DNA of 33,551 bases from Schizophyllum amplum (taxonomy: Eukaryota > Basidiomycota > Agaricomycetes > Agaricales > Schizophyllaceae), in NCBI GenBank assembly GCA_007026445.1, contig VDMD01000210.1, positions 1 through 33,551 on the forward strand, in the 5' to 3' direction. Every line of letters begins with the position of its first letter. The stretch's first letter is position 1. The position numbers and the translations under genes are program-made. This document shows, piece after piece, positions 9,547 to 21,073 of this stretch. The notes beneath the pieces were generated by a model. That model saw nothing but the letters and a program-made list of their open reading frames with translations. It ran no database searches and was not told the origin of the DNA.

Positions 9547-10892
9547 TTACTGGGCTACTTCCGGCTCCCGACTCGCCTCTTCCAACTTCTGCCTCTTGCG
9601 AGCCAGATATCGCTCCCTCGCGCTCTGAACATCGTGTTCTGTATTCCTCTTCGCCACCATGCGCGCATTCCTTGCGCGCTCCTCTTCTTCCTTTTCGGTC
9701 TTCCTCCGTTCTTCCTCTTCACGGAGCTGTTGCTGTATCTCCCGCCGCCGCCGTTCTTCAATTTCCCGCCGACTAGCGGCGGTCCCGACCGCGGTATGTG
9801 CATGCACGGGCTCGCCATCCTTCCCCTTGCCGCCGCCTGCCTGTAGCCCCAGCCGCCGCGTATTTGTTCCCCGAAGATTGAGACCAGCGGAGAGGAGCTC
9901 ACGCTTGTCGACAATTTGGTTGTCGTCATTGAGCTCAACATCTTTGCCTTCTTCGCGGGCGCGTCGGGCTAGCTCTGCGTCAGAAGCTGCTTTCTTCGCT
10001 TCCTCAGCCTCTGGTTCAGGTGGCTTGGTGATGGTGAGATTTGGTGGCATCGTCGGGCCCACGGCGCGCTTCTGAGTAGCAGCGACAGCGGCGGAATGAT
10101 CGTTTTCGCTCTCGTCGAGTAACTTGCGGTAGAAGTGAGCCATGCCGGTTGTAGGACCGCTCTTCTTCTTGCGCTCCTCTGAGATGCCAGATAAGTCTGT
10201 GAAGGACAATGCATACTGACAGACGCACCTTCTCGCTTGCGCTCCTCCTCTTCCGCACGACGCACCTCCTCCATCTGATCTTTATACGCCTGCGTGACAA
10301 AGGCTTCCTTATCCTTAAACTCGTCGCCTTCCCGCTCGCGTTCGCGCTGCATCATCTTCTCTTCTGCCCGCAGATGGTCCAGACGTCGTGTCGCCGCGGT
10401 CGTCAGCAATCCTTCTATATACTTGGGCTAAACAGTCGTTAGTTGTGGCAGACGTGACATGACATTGAGTACGCACCTTTCTTTCCTTGGCGTCAACCTC
10501 CTTCGCCTCTTTAGCCCGCTGCTTCGCCTCCTGCATCTTGTCGTACACTTCGTCATACTCGAAGACTGTCTCGTCTACCGCCAGCTCCGCCTCGCGGCGC
10601 TTCTTCATAGCGCGCGACTCCAAGGTTTGCGCATACAGCTGCTGGGCATCTGTACCTTTGGCCTGAAGGCGCACTGTTGTCAGAACTCGTACATACTTGC
10701 ATGGACTACGCATGCACACACCTTCCCCTTCAGACCTTGCGCGACAACCTTCTTGTTGCCAGTAGCAGTCGTGGTAGATGCAGCAACATCTGTAGTGTCA
10801 TCGTCGTCGAACGCGGCAGGCCTCTTGAGGGATGGTGCGGGGGCAGGTGCCGCTGCCGCCTTGGGCTTGTTCAGGGAGAAGGAGAGCTTCAT
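9547..10892 (-). CDS. NSRP1: NSRP1/CCDC55-like nuclear speckle splicing protein
   Basis: Starts at ATG 10890-10892 with MKLSFSLNKPK, then a Pro/Ala linker. The conserved NSRP1 N-terminal region (former DUF2040) spans three exons: VFEYDEVYDKMQEAKQRAKE, PKYIEGLLTTAATRRLDHL, and REREGDEFKDKEAFVTQAYK. These match the human pattern of YEYD..YD.MQ, KPKYI..LL and EF.DKEAFVT.AYK. It continues with GMAHFYRKLLDESE and ends in a long charged Glu/Arg coiled coil (EERRRREIQQQLREEEER). Human NSRP1 sits in nuclear speckles and affects alternative splice choice; the N-terminal coiled region mediates self-association and RNA binding. About 400 residues with three introns of ordinary size. It is convergent with the MFS gene and has no frame defects. 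The identification is strong, while the precise fungal role is unknown. Confidence 0.88.
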
Positions 10893-11175
10893 TGGAATGG
10901 CACAGCCACTCAACTCGACCCGCACGTGTGGCTTACGTCACCTTGTGTTGAACTTCACCTTCAAGTGCGTCCGTTCGACGGTGATACAGACTACACCCTG
11001 ACCGTACTTCCGTCAACACGACTTCGGGCGACTCATTTCTTGAAATTTTTTGCATCTGCGGCCACTACGATTACACACTCCACACGGGCTTCGACTTAAG
11101 CGCGCGAGCCTCCGAGTCGACATAAACACGTAAGTCACATGTGGCGCCATAGGTGAATTGACAACTAGTTTCTCC

Positions 11176-11337
11176 TCAGACGAAGAAGTTCCAGCATGTG
11201 TGGCACACTTTGCAGAGGTCACCGATGGGGCGTACCGCCCTCCAGTTGTGCATCGAATACTCGTAGAGGTGACAAGCACGACAGGAAATGTCCGCAATAT
11301 TGATACAATGAGCACAATCATACGATGTCCACGTCAA
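11176..11337 (-). CDS. Small cysteine-rich (GATA-like C2C2) reading frame, possible exon
   Basis: A minus-strand frame ending at TGA 11176-11178 reads YDCAHCINIADISCRACHLY, then NWRAVRPIGDLCKVCHTCW. Two CxxC pairs, a WR, and G-x-LCxxC recall a GATA zinc finger (CxxC...WR...G..LCxxC), but the spacing from the second Cys to the Trp is nine residues instead of seven, and the usual LCNACG is LCKVCH. A possible upstream segment with tandem ATGs at 11393-11398 would need a 34-nt intron, too short for this genome, so the 5' end is unresolved. The surrounding 563 bp between NSRP1 and TAF13 hold nothing else convincing. It may be a real small gene, a relic of a GATA-type gene, or chance. Confidence 0.3.
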   Translation of the reverse strand: MTWTSYDCAHCINIADISCRACHLYEYSMHNWRAVRPIGDLCKVCHTCWNFFV

Positions 11338-11455
11338 CTTGCGATCGTATAGGAAGCACGCTCGATCTCACCTCGCGCTGTGAATCTCCTGTCATCATGA
11401 TGCCCCTTCGCCGCCCGAGCCGCAGCCAGAAGATCGACCGCTGCATTGACACAGC

Positions 11456-12433
11456 TCAGAAACCAGGCGGCTTCTCCATATCCGCGCTCTCGAACTGTGC
11501 GCGAGCGCGCTTGATCTCTTCCTGCATGAAGAGCAGCTCCTCCATACGGGCAAGCTTCTTCGCATCTGCAGGACGAGAGAGAGCCTTACGTAGGTCGTCG
11601 AGGGAGAGGCGTGACTTCTTGGAAGACGATGCAGCGGTTTGACACTGCGACGCATGCGCGGTCAGCATGATATGCAAAGAGAAGAGGACGGCAGCACGCA
11701 CGACGTCCGTGATGTACTCTATCAAGATCTCCTCCAGCACGTTCACGGTGTCGTTGGACGGATTGCGGTCGTCTCCGAAGCCGTACATGAGATTGCGCAC
11801 TGAGGGCGAACAAGTCAACTTCGTTTTCACGAGGACGCCTTGGAACGCACACTCTTTTGTGAACAGTCCGCGCAGGTTCGACTTGTTCCGTCCCCCGCGG
11901 CCGATCGTACCCCCGCTTTCGCGCACGTAACTCGGCGTGTAGTTCGTGAATGTCGTGGAACGCGGCACGGTTTGAGGCTGCGCGGCATATTGGGGGGTGT
12001 AGGTGGTAGTCTGGGGTGTGTATGTGGTGGCAGCAGGGAGCTGGTATGTCGCAGGCGTCTGATAGGTTGTGGGCGTTTGGTACGCCTGCGTCTGGGTTTG
12101 GTACGCCTGCGCCTGGTAGGTCGTGGCCGGCGTCGTTGCTGCAGAGGTGGCTGGCTGTCCTGACACGGGTGCTGGGACGGTGGGCCTTGGTGTCTGCGCT
12201 GGTTGCTGCTGCTGTTGAGCCTGTTGCTGTTGAGTTGGTTGCTGCTGCTGCTGTTGCTGCGGCGCGTAATAATACGGCTGGGGCGGCCATGCGAAGGCCT
12301 GATATGGCGTGGCGTAGGTGTATCCGGCTGGATGGTAGTACGCGCCGTACGGATACGAGGCTGACGTCGACGCTGTGGGCTGTGGCGTCCCCGCAGGCGC
12401 CGTCGGTGGCGTGTATCGGTATTGATGAGCCAT
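11456..12433 (-). CDS. TAF13: TFIID subunit TAF13 with Q-rich N-terminal extension
   Basis: Starts at MAHQYRYTPPTAPAG (ATG 12431-12433) and ends at TGA 11456-11458. Introns at 11800-11850 and 11645-11701 are in phase and give a continuous histone-fold: LFTKELRNLMYGFGDD, TVNVLEEILIEYITDV joined to CQTAASSSKKSRLSLDDLRK, then PADAKKLARMEELLFMQEEI. This is diagnostic of TAF13, which pairs with TAF11 in TFIID and helps regulate TBP loading at promoters. Yeast and human TAF13 are short (about 124-167 residues); here about 170 residues rich in Q, Y, T, P and A precede the histone fold, with a polyQ stretch and repeated YQT/TYTPQ motifs. It is divergent from DPM2 across only 128 bp. The Q/Y-rich arm resembles activator or condensate-forming low-complexity regions, which is inference. 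Confidence 0.92.
   Translation of the reverse strand: MAHQYRYTPPTAPAGTPQPTASTSASYPYGAYYHPAGYTYATPYQAFAWPPQPYYYAPQQQQQQQPTQQQQAQQQQQPAQTPRPTVPAPVSGQPATSAATTPATTYQAQAYQTQTQAYQTPTTYQTPATYQLPAATTYTPQTTTYTPQYAAQPQTVPRSTTFTNYTPSYVRESGGTIGRGGRNKSNLRGLFTKECAFQGVLVKTKLTCSPSVRNLMYGFGDDRNPSNDTVNVLEEILIEYITDVVRAAVLFSLHIMLTAHASQCQTAASSSKKSRLSLDDLRKALSRPADAKKLARMEELLFMQEEIKRARAQFESADMEKPPGF
12202..12261 (-). repeat. CAG/CAA glutamine-codon tract in TAF13
   Basis: On the coding (minus) strand this is an interrupted run of CAG and CAA codons for glutamine, with Pro, Thr and Ala breaks (QQQQQQQPTQQQQAQQQQQ). Such tracts vary in length between strains by slippage. Confidence 0.8.
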
Positions 12434-12561
12434 GAGGATGACGAGATGAGCGTCGAAAGCAAAGCGAGAACAAAGAACTCCGAATTTGGAAAGGAACAAT
12501 GCACGTTCGTTCCTCTACGCCACATAATCACTTCCTCCTGACGTTACGTTCATTGTTCGTG
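12434..12561. promoter_or_regulatory. 128-bp divergent promoter of TAF13 and DPM2
   Basis: Both start codons face away from this interval. It contains an inverted repeat AGGAAC-N11-GTTCCT and a TGACGT half-CRE near the DPM2 side. No TATA box was obvious. Shared control is inferred from the geometry only. Confidence 0.5.
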
Positions 12562-12926
12562 ATGGTGAGTTGAGTATCAGAGAGCCCGAAAGTGCTGCTG
12601 ATGATGATACAGGCGACGAGCGACTCTGTTATAGGCGGGGGCATGCTGCTGGCGGCGGTGTTTGTATTCGTGTACTACACCATCTGGGCCATTCTCCTCG
12701 TACGTGGCATTCTATGCCGAGTTTCCCCATGCTGACGCGCGCGCTACAGCCCTTTTTCGACCCATCGAGTCCTGTTCACTCATACTTCCCCGCACGCGAA
12801 TGGGCAGTCCGCCTTCCCGCGTTCTTGCTCGTCCTCGGCCTGTCAGCCATTGGCGCGTTCGTCGGCAACACCATCATGAAGGAGAACCGCAAAAAGGTAG
12901 AGCGTGCACGGTTAAGGACAGCATAG
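12562..12926 (+). CDS. DPM2: DPM2, regulatory subunit of dolichol-phosphate mannose synthase
   Basis: An 88-residue, two-helix ER membrane protein. Best model: ATG at 12562-12564 followed at once by a 48-nt intron (12565-12612), then ATSDSVIGGGMLLAAVFVFV (helix 1), intron 12700-12749, and PFFDPSSPVHSYFPAREWAV followed by helix 2 LPAFLLVLGLSAIGAFVGNT and a basic tail. The order (short N-terminus, helix ending WAILL, PF.D..H.YF, second helix) matches human DPM2, which is 84 residues and begins MATG. DPM2 stabilises the Dol-P-Man synthase and also joins the GPI-GlcNAc transferase. The alternative start at 12601 (MMIQATSD) would give a slightly longer N-terminus; the ATG-intron model is preferred because it restores a family-like beginning. 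It is convergent with the giant gene 96 bp downstream. Confidence 0.88.
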
Positions 12927-13022
12927 TCCAGGTGCGTGCCTAGACATTCTACGCCTGTATCGCACTGAAGCTGCTTCTCCAGATCCCATACATAATTTAT
13001 ACATGTCATAATGCTACTGCGT

Positions 13023-16000
13023 TCATCTTGTCGAAGTCGTCATATCCCTGCGGTGGCGCTCGGGCCCCCTTCGCTCGTACACACCCTTCCCAGTCTCCAG
13101 AACACGCAACTTCTCCGCCGCAATCACGTCTTTTGCGGCTTGCTGGACCAACGTCTCAACACTCACGTCCGAAGGCGTCTCGGACAAACTGCGAAGCGCG
13201 CGTGCAATCTGCCAATCATGCTCAGTTTGACTCCCTCACAACAGTCTGATCGACTCACTCGTGCCGTGACTGCCTCGCGGCCAGACTCCTTCAATCGGGT
13301 GAGTGTCATGATATGGGAGGTCGTCTGCATCAGCGCTGGCGACTTGAGTGTGCGCAAAAATAACACCAGATCCGCAACCGTAGACCACGTCAAGGTCGCA
13401 AGCGTCTTTGTTTTCGTTAGCCAACGACGATTCCTCAAAACACACACTCACAAAAGACAGCCCCATCTGCACGCGTGTTTCGAACAAGTTCACTAGAGCC
13501 TCAAAAGGCGGCCACAGTTCGTTCCATACGCCCAGCTCCAGCTCGTTTCCGGCACCGTCGATGCGTGCTTTTTTGTGCGCAAGTAGTAGCCACGCTTTCA
13601 TCGCCACGTATGCGTGATTCACGTCGGTAGTCGCGGTGTCCGGGGAATTGTCAGCGACACTGTACGTGCGCAGCAGCGACTGATAGATCCCCGCGAAGGT
13701 GCCGAGCTGCATGTACATCATGGTCACCCAGCGTTCCTCTGGGTCCAGGAGCGCCGCCAGCACGACGACGTTCCACGTGCGGATGGCCAACGACTGGCGC
13801 AGCAGTTTCTGTGATGTATGTCAGCGCTATCCTGGAGGACACGAGAGACAGCATACGTCGCCCCCGATATCCGCCAGGCGGTTCAGGATCCCCGCTTCGT
13901 AAGTCGCGACCTGCAAAATCATCTTCGCTACCGCAGCTGCTGCCCAGAAGTCGTCCTCCGAGTGTGTCGGCGTCCAAGACTGGTTCTGAAGATACAGAAT
14001 TCCTGGATCGACCAACCCTATGCATATCGTATGCAGCCCCATTGATGAAGGTAGGAGGCCCTGCTGCTCGCACGTATTCAACGTCTATCTCGCAAGTCAG
14101 CTCACCCCAGTCTTGTATAATAGCGTCTACGATGGCATAACGTACCTCCAGTATTGCCTTGATTGTCAGCGGCGTGACCCTTGCCTTCATCTTCAGTCCT
14201 TCACCCAGCACGTCCAGCAGCGACGTCAGTATGATACTCTGCGGCGTCGTCGACTCTGCCGCGGTCGCCGCTTTGCGGTGGAATGGGCCTGTCACCTGTA
14301 GCAGGCGCACTAGCGTGCTCGCCTTGACGTTCAGTCGCAACATCAGGGTGCGCACAATCAGATCGGCTTGGAGGAACATGTCCTAGCAACGAAGCTGATG
14401 AGTCGCCTTAGCGGTGCTACTAGCACATCAGGACGTACGCGGCTGTGCGCCTTGTTATGCTGTATAAGCAGAGTGGGCATGGCGAGGAGGGGCTCGGGGT
14501 CGATGTCAGAAGGTGGAATGTATCCAGTCCGCCGCGCCATCTGGGCCAGCTGCTGACCAACGTCTGCATAGATGTGTCAGTCGAGTCTTGTCCTGATTGG
14601 GAACTCGCACGTACAGCTCATGAGCTCCTTGGAATAGTTCTGGTGGAACACCGTCTCTACGAAAGACTGCATGTTGCCTATGAGCGTTCGGAATACGACG
14701 GGCTCGGTTTCTGGGCCACGCCCGAAGAGGTCGCGCAGAAGGCTTTCGTGTAGTGCGATGGGTTGCGGCAATTTTGTGGCCATATCTGTTACCATTTTTA
14801 TGACGACGAAAAAGTCTTGGTCATGTGGACGCTGCGATGGAACAGCGTAAGCGACCAGATATTAAATGCGCGTCGCGCAATCTTACCTTGCAAAGGTTCA
14901 CGAAGAGTCCGCTGGTCGCGTATCTAAAAACTCGTCAGTATTTGCGCGACCCTCAGATTGAATACGCTTCACGTCGACAACACCGTGTGCAGAAACGCTT
15001 TGCACTGCGAGACCAGCGTGTCCTGCGATAGATGACTGTGCAGAATGATGACCTTCACCACCCGCTCGACGGCCACACTGTGAATAATCAGTGTCAGCAT
15101 CATGCTTGGAAGAAATACGCACTAGACGACTGAGCCCATAAAGTCATAGCACCTCGAAATGAACGCTTGCGCGACCGACAAACACAGCTGTCGCAGCTCA
15201 TAGCTGATGTCCTCCAGCAGAAGATCCAGGACACGTAGCACTGCGCGTCGCGCGGCGTGCTGCAAATGTCGCAAAGCTCGGCTTTCCAAATCGTGCTTGA
15301 AGAAGGTAATCACAAGCATTTCCAGTAGCGCCTTCAGTGCAAGCACCGGCAGGGTAGCCAGGTCGGACGCTGTGTCGAAGGCCGCTAGTGCGAGATCGAC
15401 GAATGGACTCCCGACAAGTAGATTGCAGTTGACCTCATCCCCCGCACGGCCCGTCATCGCAGAGGCCGGAAAATCGATGTAGTGCGCGGCGTCGAGGAGC
15501 ATGGGCAGCGCGGTGATGCAGGGATGGCTGTGTTCAGGAAGAGTTTTGTGCTCGCCGAATCGAATGAAAGATGTAGTGAGGCTGTTCTCGACGAAGTTGA
15601 ACGCCACATTTAAGAAACCCATGGCTTGCGCAAGGTAGTACTTGATGCGAAGCAGACTTGTCTCCTCGACAAAGACACCTTCAGAGAGCATTTGGATACT
15701 GAGGACCAGGATTGACACCTGACCGGTCGGGTGAGCGGTAGATTGACAGTGAATCGATGCACTCACGCGAAGCGTGAGGATTTCTGGATCCTCCACCGCA
15801 ACACTCTTCTCGGAAATTTCCCTCGATAAGCCATACATGGACTAGTACTTGTGTCAGCTCTTCCGAAAAACTTGATGAACACCTCCTACCAGGTGAGCTG
15901 CCGCAGGGCCGTCTTCAGTATGACTCTCATCATATTCATCTTCCAGCAGCCGTTCCGTGATGGCCTGCCACGAGAAAACTGACGACTGTTCAGATGACGA

Positions 16001-19000
16001 AGGACGGTCAAAGATGGTACTGACCTTGCCAACGTGGGAAGTGAGGGTGCAGCTGGATGAGGAAGGAGACCAATCTCACTCGTTCTGAAATTGGTGCCTT
16101 CGCAATGGCTTCGCTCCAACACTGAGCAATAGCCTCAAAATGCGCGGGAAGCAATGTTGATGAGAAGCCGTCGACCGCTACTCTGATCTCTTCCTGCTGG
16201 CAGTTAGCATGAACGGCACGCACGGCGAGAAAGACACACCTGAGGATCTGCCCACATCCGAGCGAAGAAATGTTCGAATATATCGATGATTGCAGGACGC
16301 CATTGGCGATCCTCCACTTCGAAGGACGGACTGATCACGTCCATGACAATCCTTGACAGACGCACGATGGCCTGTAAGCTGACTCGAATGATGAGCTAAA
16401 GCGAGAGACTAGGGCCATGCAAGGCTGACCGTCTCTCCCATGCAGGCGCCGATAGCCATGCGTCAAGCACTGCGTTGAGTGGTTGCGTGTCGACAACAAG
16501 TACTCGAAGGAGCAAGCTTGTTCTGATACTGGATATCTCGTCCCTTTGCACCTCGTAAAGTTCCCATGCGCTGATAGTGACACCGTCAGAGGGGATATCA
16601 GACTTTGACGTCGAGAGCGCACCATGTGTGCAGCATATCGCCGTTTCTCAGTATGAAGTTGTCGACCTCGTAAGACTCTAGAAGCGGCGACTCGAACAGG
16701 AACATGTAGAAGAACTTGGCAATCATGCACGAGACGTCGTCGACGCCTGCAGCGAGATAGACACGCAGGGCTGTCATCAGTTGCTGGTCGACAATAATAG
16801 GGTCGTTCACGGAGGAGGCGCGCATGTTCATTCGTCTCCTACAAAGAGCATATATCAGCTTGCAAGTATAGGCATCGCTTGCTCGAAGAAACCTACCTCG
16901 ATGGCAAATCCTCGACCTCTCTCGTAAGAGCCAAACCGAGGGCGATAAGTTTACTTCGGTCGCATCCGTAGAACAAAAGGCAAGTCGCTAACGATTGTCG
17001 AATGAAAATTGTCCTGATAAATTTCATAAGAAAGATCGGTTCCAGGACCGTTGAGAGGGATGCATACATGATTTCCATGTCCTTTCCCAGCCGCAAGCAA
17101 TCAACGACATGACTTGAGAGATACGAATGTAGTGTTCCGAAGACCTTTTGCTGTTCATGCCGGCCCGTGGACCTCAGCCAAGCGGACGAGTACACTGCCT
17201 TGACCAAGACTGTGGCATCTTCCATCGATACATCGGACGCCGTCGCGACTTCAACGAAGCGAATGAATGTCAGAGTTGGAATCTCCACGCCTGATCGCGA
17301 GAGCGTGCAGAGCCAGCGTAAGACGCGAGGGAACGAGTCAGGAGTTGCAGTGGCCGCAGAGTGGATTTGGTCCCACGGGTCGAGTAGCATCGGTTCTCGA
17401 ACCGACTCAAAACTGTCATTTATAGTGCTTCGTCGTAAGGCGTCCGCGTCCCGCGTAAGCAATTTGTTGAGATGAAGAAACGGCTGCATATCCATCAGCA
17501 TGAGGGGATAAACTCGGAAAAAGCCTTGCCTCCTGGAACAGGTCCAGCATGACCACCGCGTCCAGCCAGCTAACGAACAAGTGATCGGCAATGTCAAACA
17601 GAACGGAAGCTTGCGACAGTTTGTCGACATAGTATAGAGCTGTATTGTGCGTCGCAATGAGGTGCTTCTGATTTCAGGTTCAGTATTTGCTGCGTCGGTC
17701 GGAATACAGGAGGAGGGTCTCGCCTTTGCCTCTGCATCCGACACGCTGAGCACCTCAACGACCGTCGTGTCGTCCCGTGCAGAGTCGACACATATATCGT
17801 ATATGAGAGCGCAATAGAGCGCTGGATCCTGGTCATGTAGCGCTGACAGCCATGGTTTGGCGTACTGGCGCAGCAGGGCAGTCCTGCAAGCAACATAGTC
17901 ACCTGCGCTGTTGCCCGAACTGTTCTGGTACGGGCGAATGTCACGGGAAGCAGGCCATGGCGGCTGATCCTGCCCCGACCTCACGCCAGGCAGAGCTCGT
18001 CTCCTTGCCACATAATCGCGCAAGATCGTCGCGTACATCGTGTCCTATCGCACGTCAGTGCGCTCACGACATCACGACAGACGAACATACCTCCGCTATG
18101 ACCCACATAACAAGCCCGCGCGTGAGTCGCTTTTGCGCGTAGTCCGAGAGCATGCCGTCGGGCGGGAATCGACGCAAGAGTAGCAGGAAGCCCGCCTCAT
18201 TGACGGACAGGTCAATGTCGGTCAAGCAGGCCTCGATCGCAGACACCAACGTCTCCACGGACGTAGAGATATCCAAGCCCAACGGCAGTGGGAAAACGCA
18301 GACCACGTCCTTGTCCTCGTCCGTCTCCATCGTCAGCTGTTGGCGCCTATCCGCTCTGTCGAAGAAGCCGAGCTGGTGCATGTGGGCCAAAAGCCAGCGC
18401 GCGGCCGTGTCCGAGCGAATGTTCAGCTCGTATCCCAAGAGGTCGCGCATGTAGGCGATGCGCACCACCTCGTACGGGTGCTGATCCTCTGCTGCTTCAT
18501 CCAGTTCCATAGCCGGAGACACGTTCAGGAAACCAGACGCTGCGCCCGCGGGCGTCTCCCGGCTCAGCGCAAAGGGTGATTTGAGCATTGTTGTCACATA
18601 CGCAAGACTGTTCCACTCGAAGAACAGCGTGTGCGCGGGTGCCGACAACTGATTCTGTTGGAAAAACTCGGAGATGTTCTCTGACATGGGCAAGGTACCG
18701 CCTTCGAGAAGGGATTGACAGAGGCCGACAGTGGTGTGCAGCTCAAAGGACCCGCGAGGATCTGCGCGGTCGACTATCTTCCCGTTACACTCGACGACAA
18801 TTGTTCCCATCGCGACGCCGCGGTCCAGGAGCTGTAATTGTGTCCAGAGATGCCCGAGGAAGATGGAAACCTCCTCATAGCCGAATCGCCCTAGAGCGTT
18901 CTCGTCCATCGCCAGCATATCCCCATAAAAATCCAGACACGACGCACGCAGTTCGGCAACATCGATGTGGATGAAGGTCGAGTCGACGCGGAAGGTCCTA

Positions 19001-21073
19001 CACGGCAGTATATCCTCCTTCGATCCACCCGCCGCACAACGCGAGTGCGCAAACTGCGCACAGGAAACGCAGCGCAGAGCCTGCACAATGCAACCCCACA
19101 GCGGCTTCCGGCATATGAAGCACAAGCATAGCGTGAACAGATTCGTATAGCGGAAGGTATGCCGCCGCACCTGCGCCGCGTACGGCTCGACCGCGCGCGA
19201 GCCGCTCAGCACGTCGCAGAATCGGTACATCGCGACCTTGGTCCTCCCCGCGTCTGACGCAAGCGAGTATTGGCAGAGGTGGCTCCCGCGAGGGTGGTCG
19301 TAGCAGTCGAAGTGCACCGCGCAATGACAGAGCGCGCAGAACACGCCAAAGCCCTCGATCGCCTGGTAGCACGCGTGGCACTCACGCCCCGCGAAGCGCC
19401 ACGGTGCGAACTGGTGCGCGTAGGGGTGGTCCTGCAGCAGCGCAGACGTATCGTCGGGAGCGCCGGGGAGCACCGATGGCCGGGCGATTGTAAGGTGCCC
19501 GGTAGCACGCCCCCAAAGAGAGAGCAGTGCGTGGGTGGCGGCGCGGCGGGCGCGAGGGGTATGGTAGGCGACGACGCTGAGGACGTCGAGATACGCGTCG
19601 GGCTTCGCGTCCACGATGTGCCGGAAGAGACCGTAGAAACGATGTACGATGTCGTTGCGGCCATCCTGTCTGGGCTCGAAATCCACGCACTCAAAGATGG
19701 CGGCTAGTAATGGGGGCACGAGTGCGGCGAGATGATACACAGCGGACTCCTGACCGGGGGCCATGGTCGATGGCAGTCCTGCTACGGTGTGCGATGGTTT
19801 TGACCATGGTTTCCAGAAGTCCTGATCCTCCTCGTCCTTCGGCTCGTTGATTTGAATCGACACAAGGGGCTGCCCATCGACGTGCTGTTCTGGTGGAAGC
19901 GGCTGAATGTCAATAATCTCTCTCACGTGTTGCCCGGCATACCTTCTGTGGACCCAAGCACCTCAGCAGAGCCCTGCGCAAGACTGAGGTCCTCCAATAT
20001 CGCGCGAATCAAGCTGTCAAAGAATACTAGGAGACGTGGATGCATTTCCGGAGGAAACGTCGAGAAAGCAGGGATGACAGCCAAGCCGACCTGGCACATC
20101 GTCTTCGGTTCATGGCGACTGATGTAGAGCAGGTACTGCGCAATGTCTAGGGTGACAGCTTGCAAGGTGTTCGGCGGGCGATAAGGACCAGGGCGGTTGA
20201 CTTTGAACCTGCAGTCTTCCAGCACAATTGAGGACAGAATGGAAATGCATTGCGACAGAAGCTCAGGCGCCTAAGTACATCCATTACTACGCTGCTAACG
20301 ATTATAAAATGACGGAGTACGACCTTCGTTTGACCAAAACTCGGGGACCCTGGCCGCGATGAGGGCGAGCGCGACCGGCCAGAAGGTGATACGCTCGTTC
20401 GAGATCGGCGAAAGGGCGAGGGGAGGCGGGAGCCACTGGAGCGGTAGTCATCCCGGCTGCCTAGGCTTAGTGCGAGGTCAGCGATGAGCACAACGAGGTC
20501 TGGCATGACTCACTTCTCGTCGAATATTCGCCACTTGTGCGCCGCGGAGATCATTAGTACATCCTTCAACTGCGTCATGAGTGCAAGGGAGGATTCTGTT
20601 GAGAATGTAGCGTCGATCTCGTCTTCATCCTCTTCTTCACCGACAGGAGGGGAGCCGACTCTCCGCTGAGAAGGCTGAGGGTGCGAGGCTTGTCTTCCAT
20701 GCCGTCCTACTCTCATCCGGCGCACTGCATCGACCATGACGACCAAAGACTTGGCGGATGTCAGGTTGGCATCCTGCTTAAAGCTCTCAAAGACGGAGGG
20801 AGGAAGACTGCGGGCTTGTAGTTGATTCAGAACGTGGCCGAGGAGCTTACGCGACTCGGTTCGCGCCCTGTCCGTTGATTTGAAGGAGCCGAGTGAAGGA
20901 AATGCCGGCTTGTCGATGGAGGTGGGCGTAACAGGAGGCTCTGGACTAGTTGGCATCCGAGGGCTGGTTGGCGTCAGCCCATTTGTAGGCGTATGGATGT
21001 TGAGTTCAGTGAAGGATTCATTGGGGCCGGGAGTGATGATACGAGGCGGTCTGTGAGGTGGTTGAAAGCTCAT
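13023..21073 (-). CDS. Giant helical scaffold with tandem C1 zinc fingers, possibly UNC80-like
   Basis: One gene of roughly 2,100-2,250 residues and more than 20 introns fits best. It starts MSFQPPHRPPRIITPGP (ATG 21071-21073) with a Ser/Pro-rich head. Exon 18064-19866 carries two C1-type Cys/His fingers: first HQFAPWRFAGRECHAC...CALCHCAVHFDC, then CLCFICRKPLWGC...CVSCAQFAHSRC. The rest is alpha-helical, HEAT/armadillo-like (YYVDKLSQASVLFDIADHLF, DVISPSFEVEDRQWRPAIID, KYYLAQAMGFLNVAFNF, LGTFAGIYQSLLRTYSVADN). It ends QQAAKDVIAAEKLRVLE...DMTTSTR and TGA 13023-13025. I recall fungal proteins of this size annotated with an UNC80 C-terminal domain; UNC80 is an auxiliary scaffold of the NALCN channel, whose fungal relative is Cch1. 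That link is tentative. Apparent breaks at ~19930 and ~16620 are solved by 59- and 52-nt introns; one frame change at the A5 run 17518-17522 is not. Confidence 0.75.

Noticed and set aside
16560..16640. Apparent frameshift after NGDMLHT in the giant C1 gene
   Set aside because: A 52-nt intron (GTGCGC donor, CTATCAG acceptor, with a CTGAC branch) joins to AWELYEVQRDE in phase, so no indel is needed.
19900..19970. Apparent frameshift in the giant C1 gene
   Set aside because: A 59-nt intron with donor GTGCTT after GSAE and acceptor ATTCAG before PLPPEQH restores the frame in phase 0.
20147..20506. Separate Ser/Arg-rich minus-strand protein
   Set aside because: Part of it (SRDDYRSSGSRLPSPF) is an exon of the giant C1 gene; the remainder is in the wrong frame beyond the next splice.
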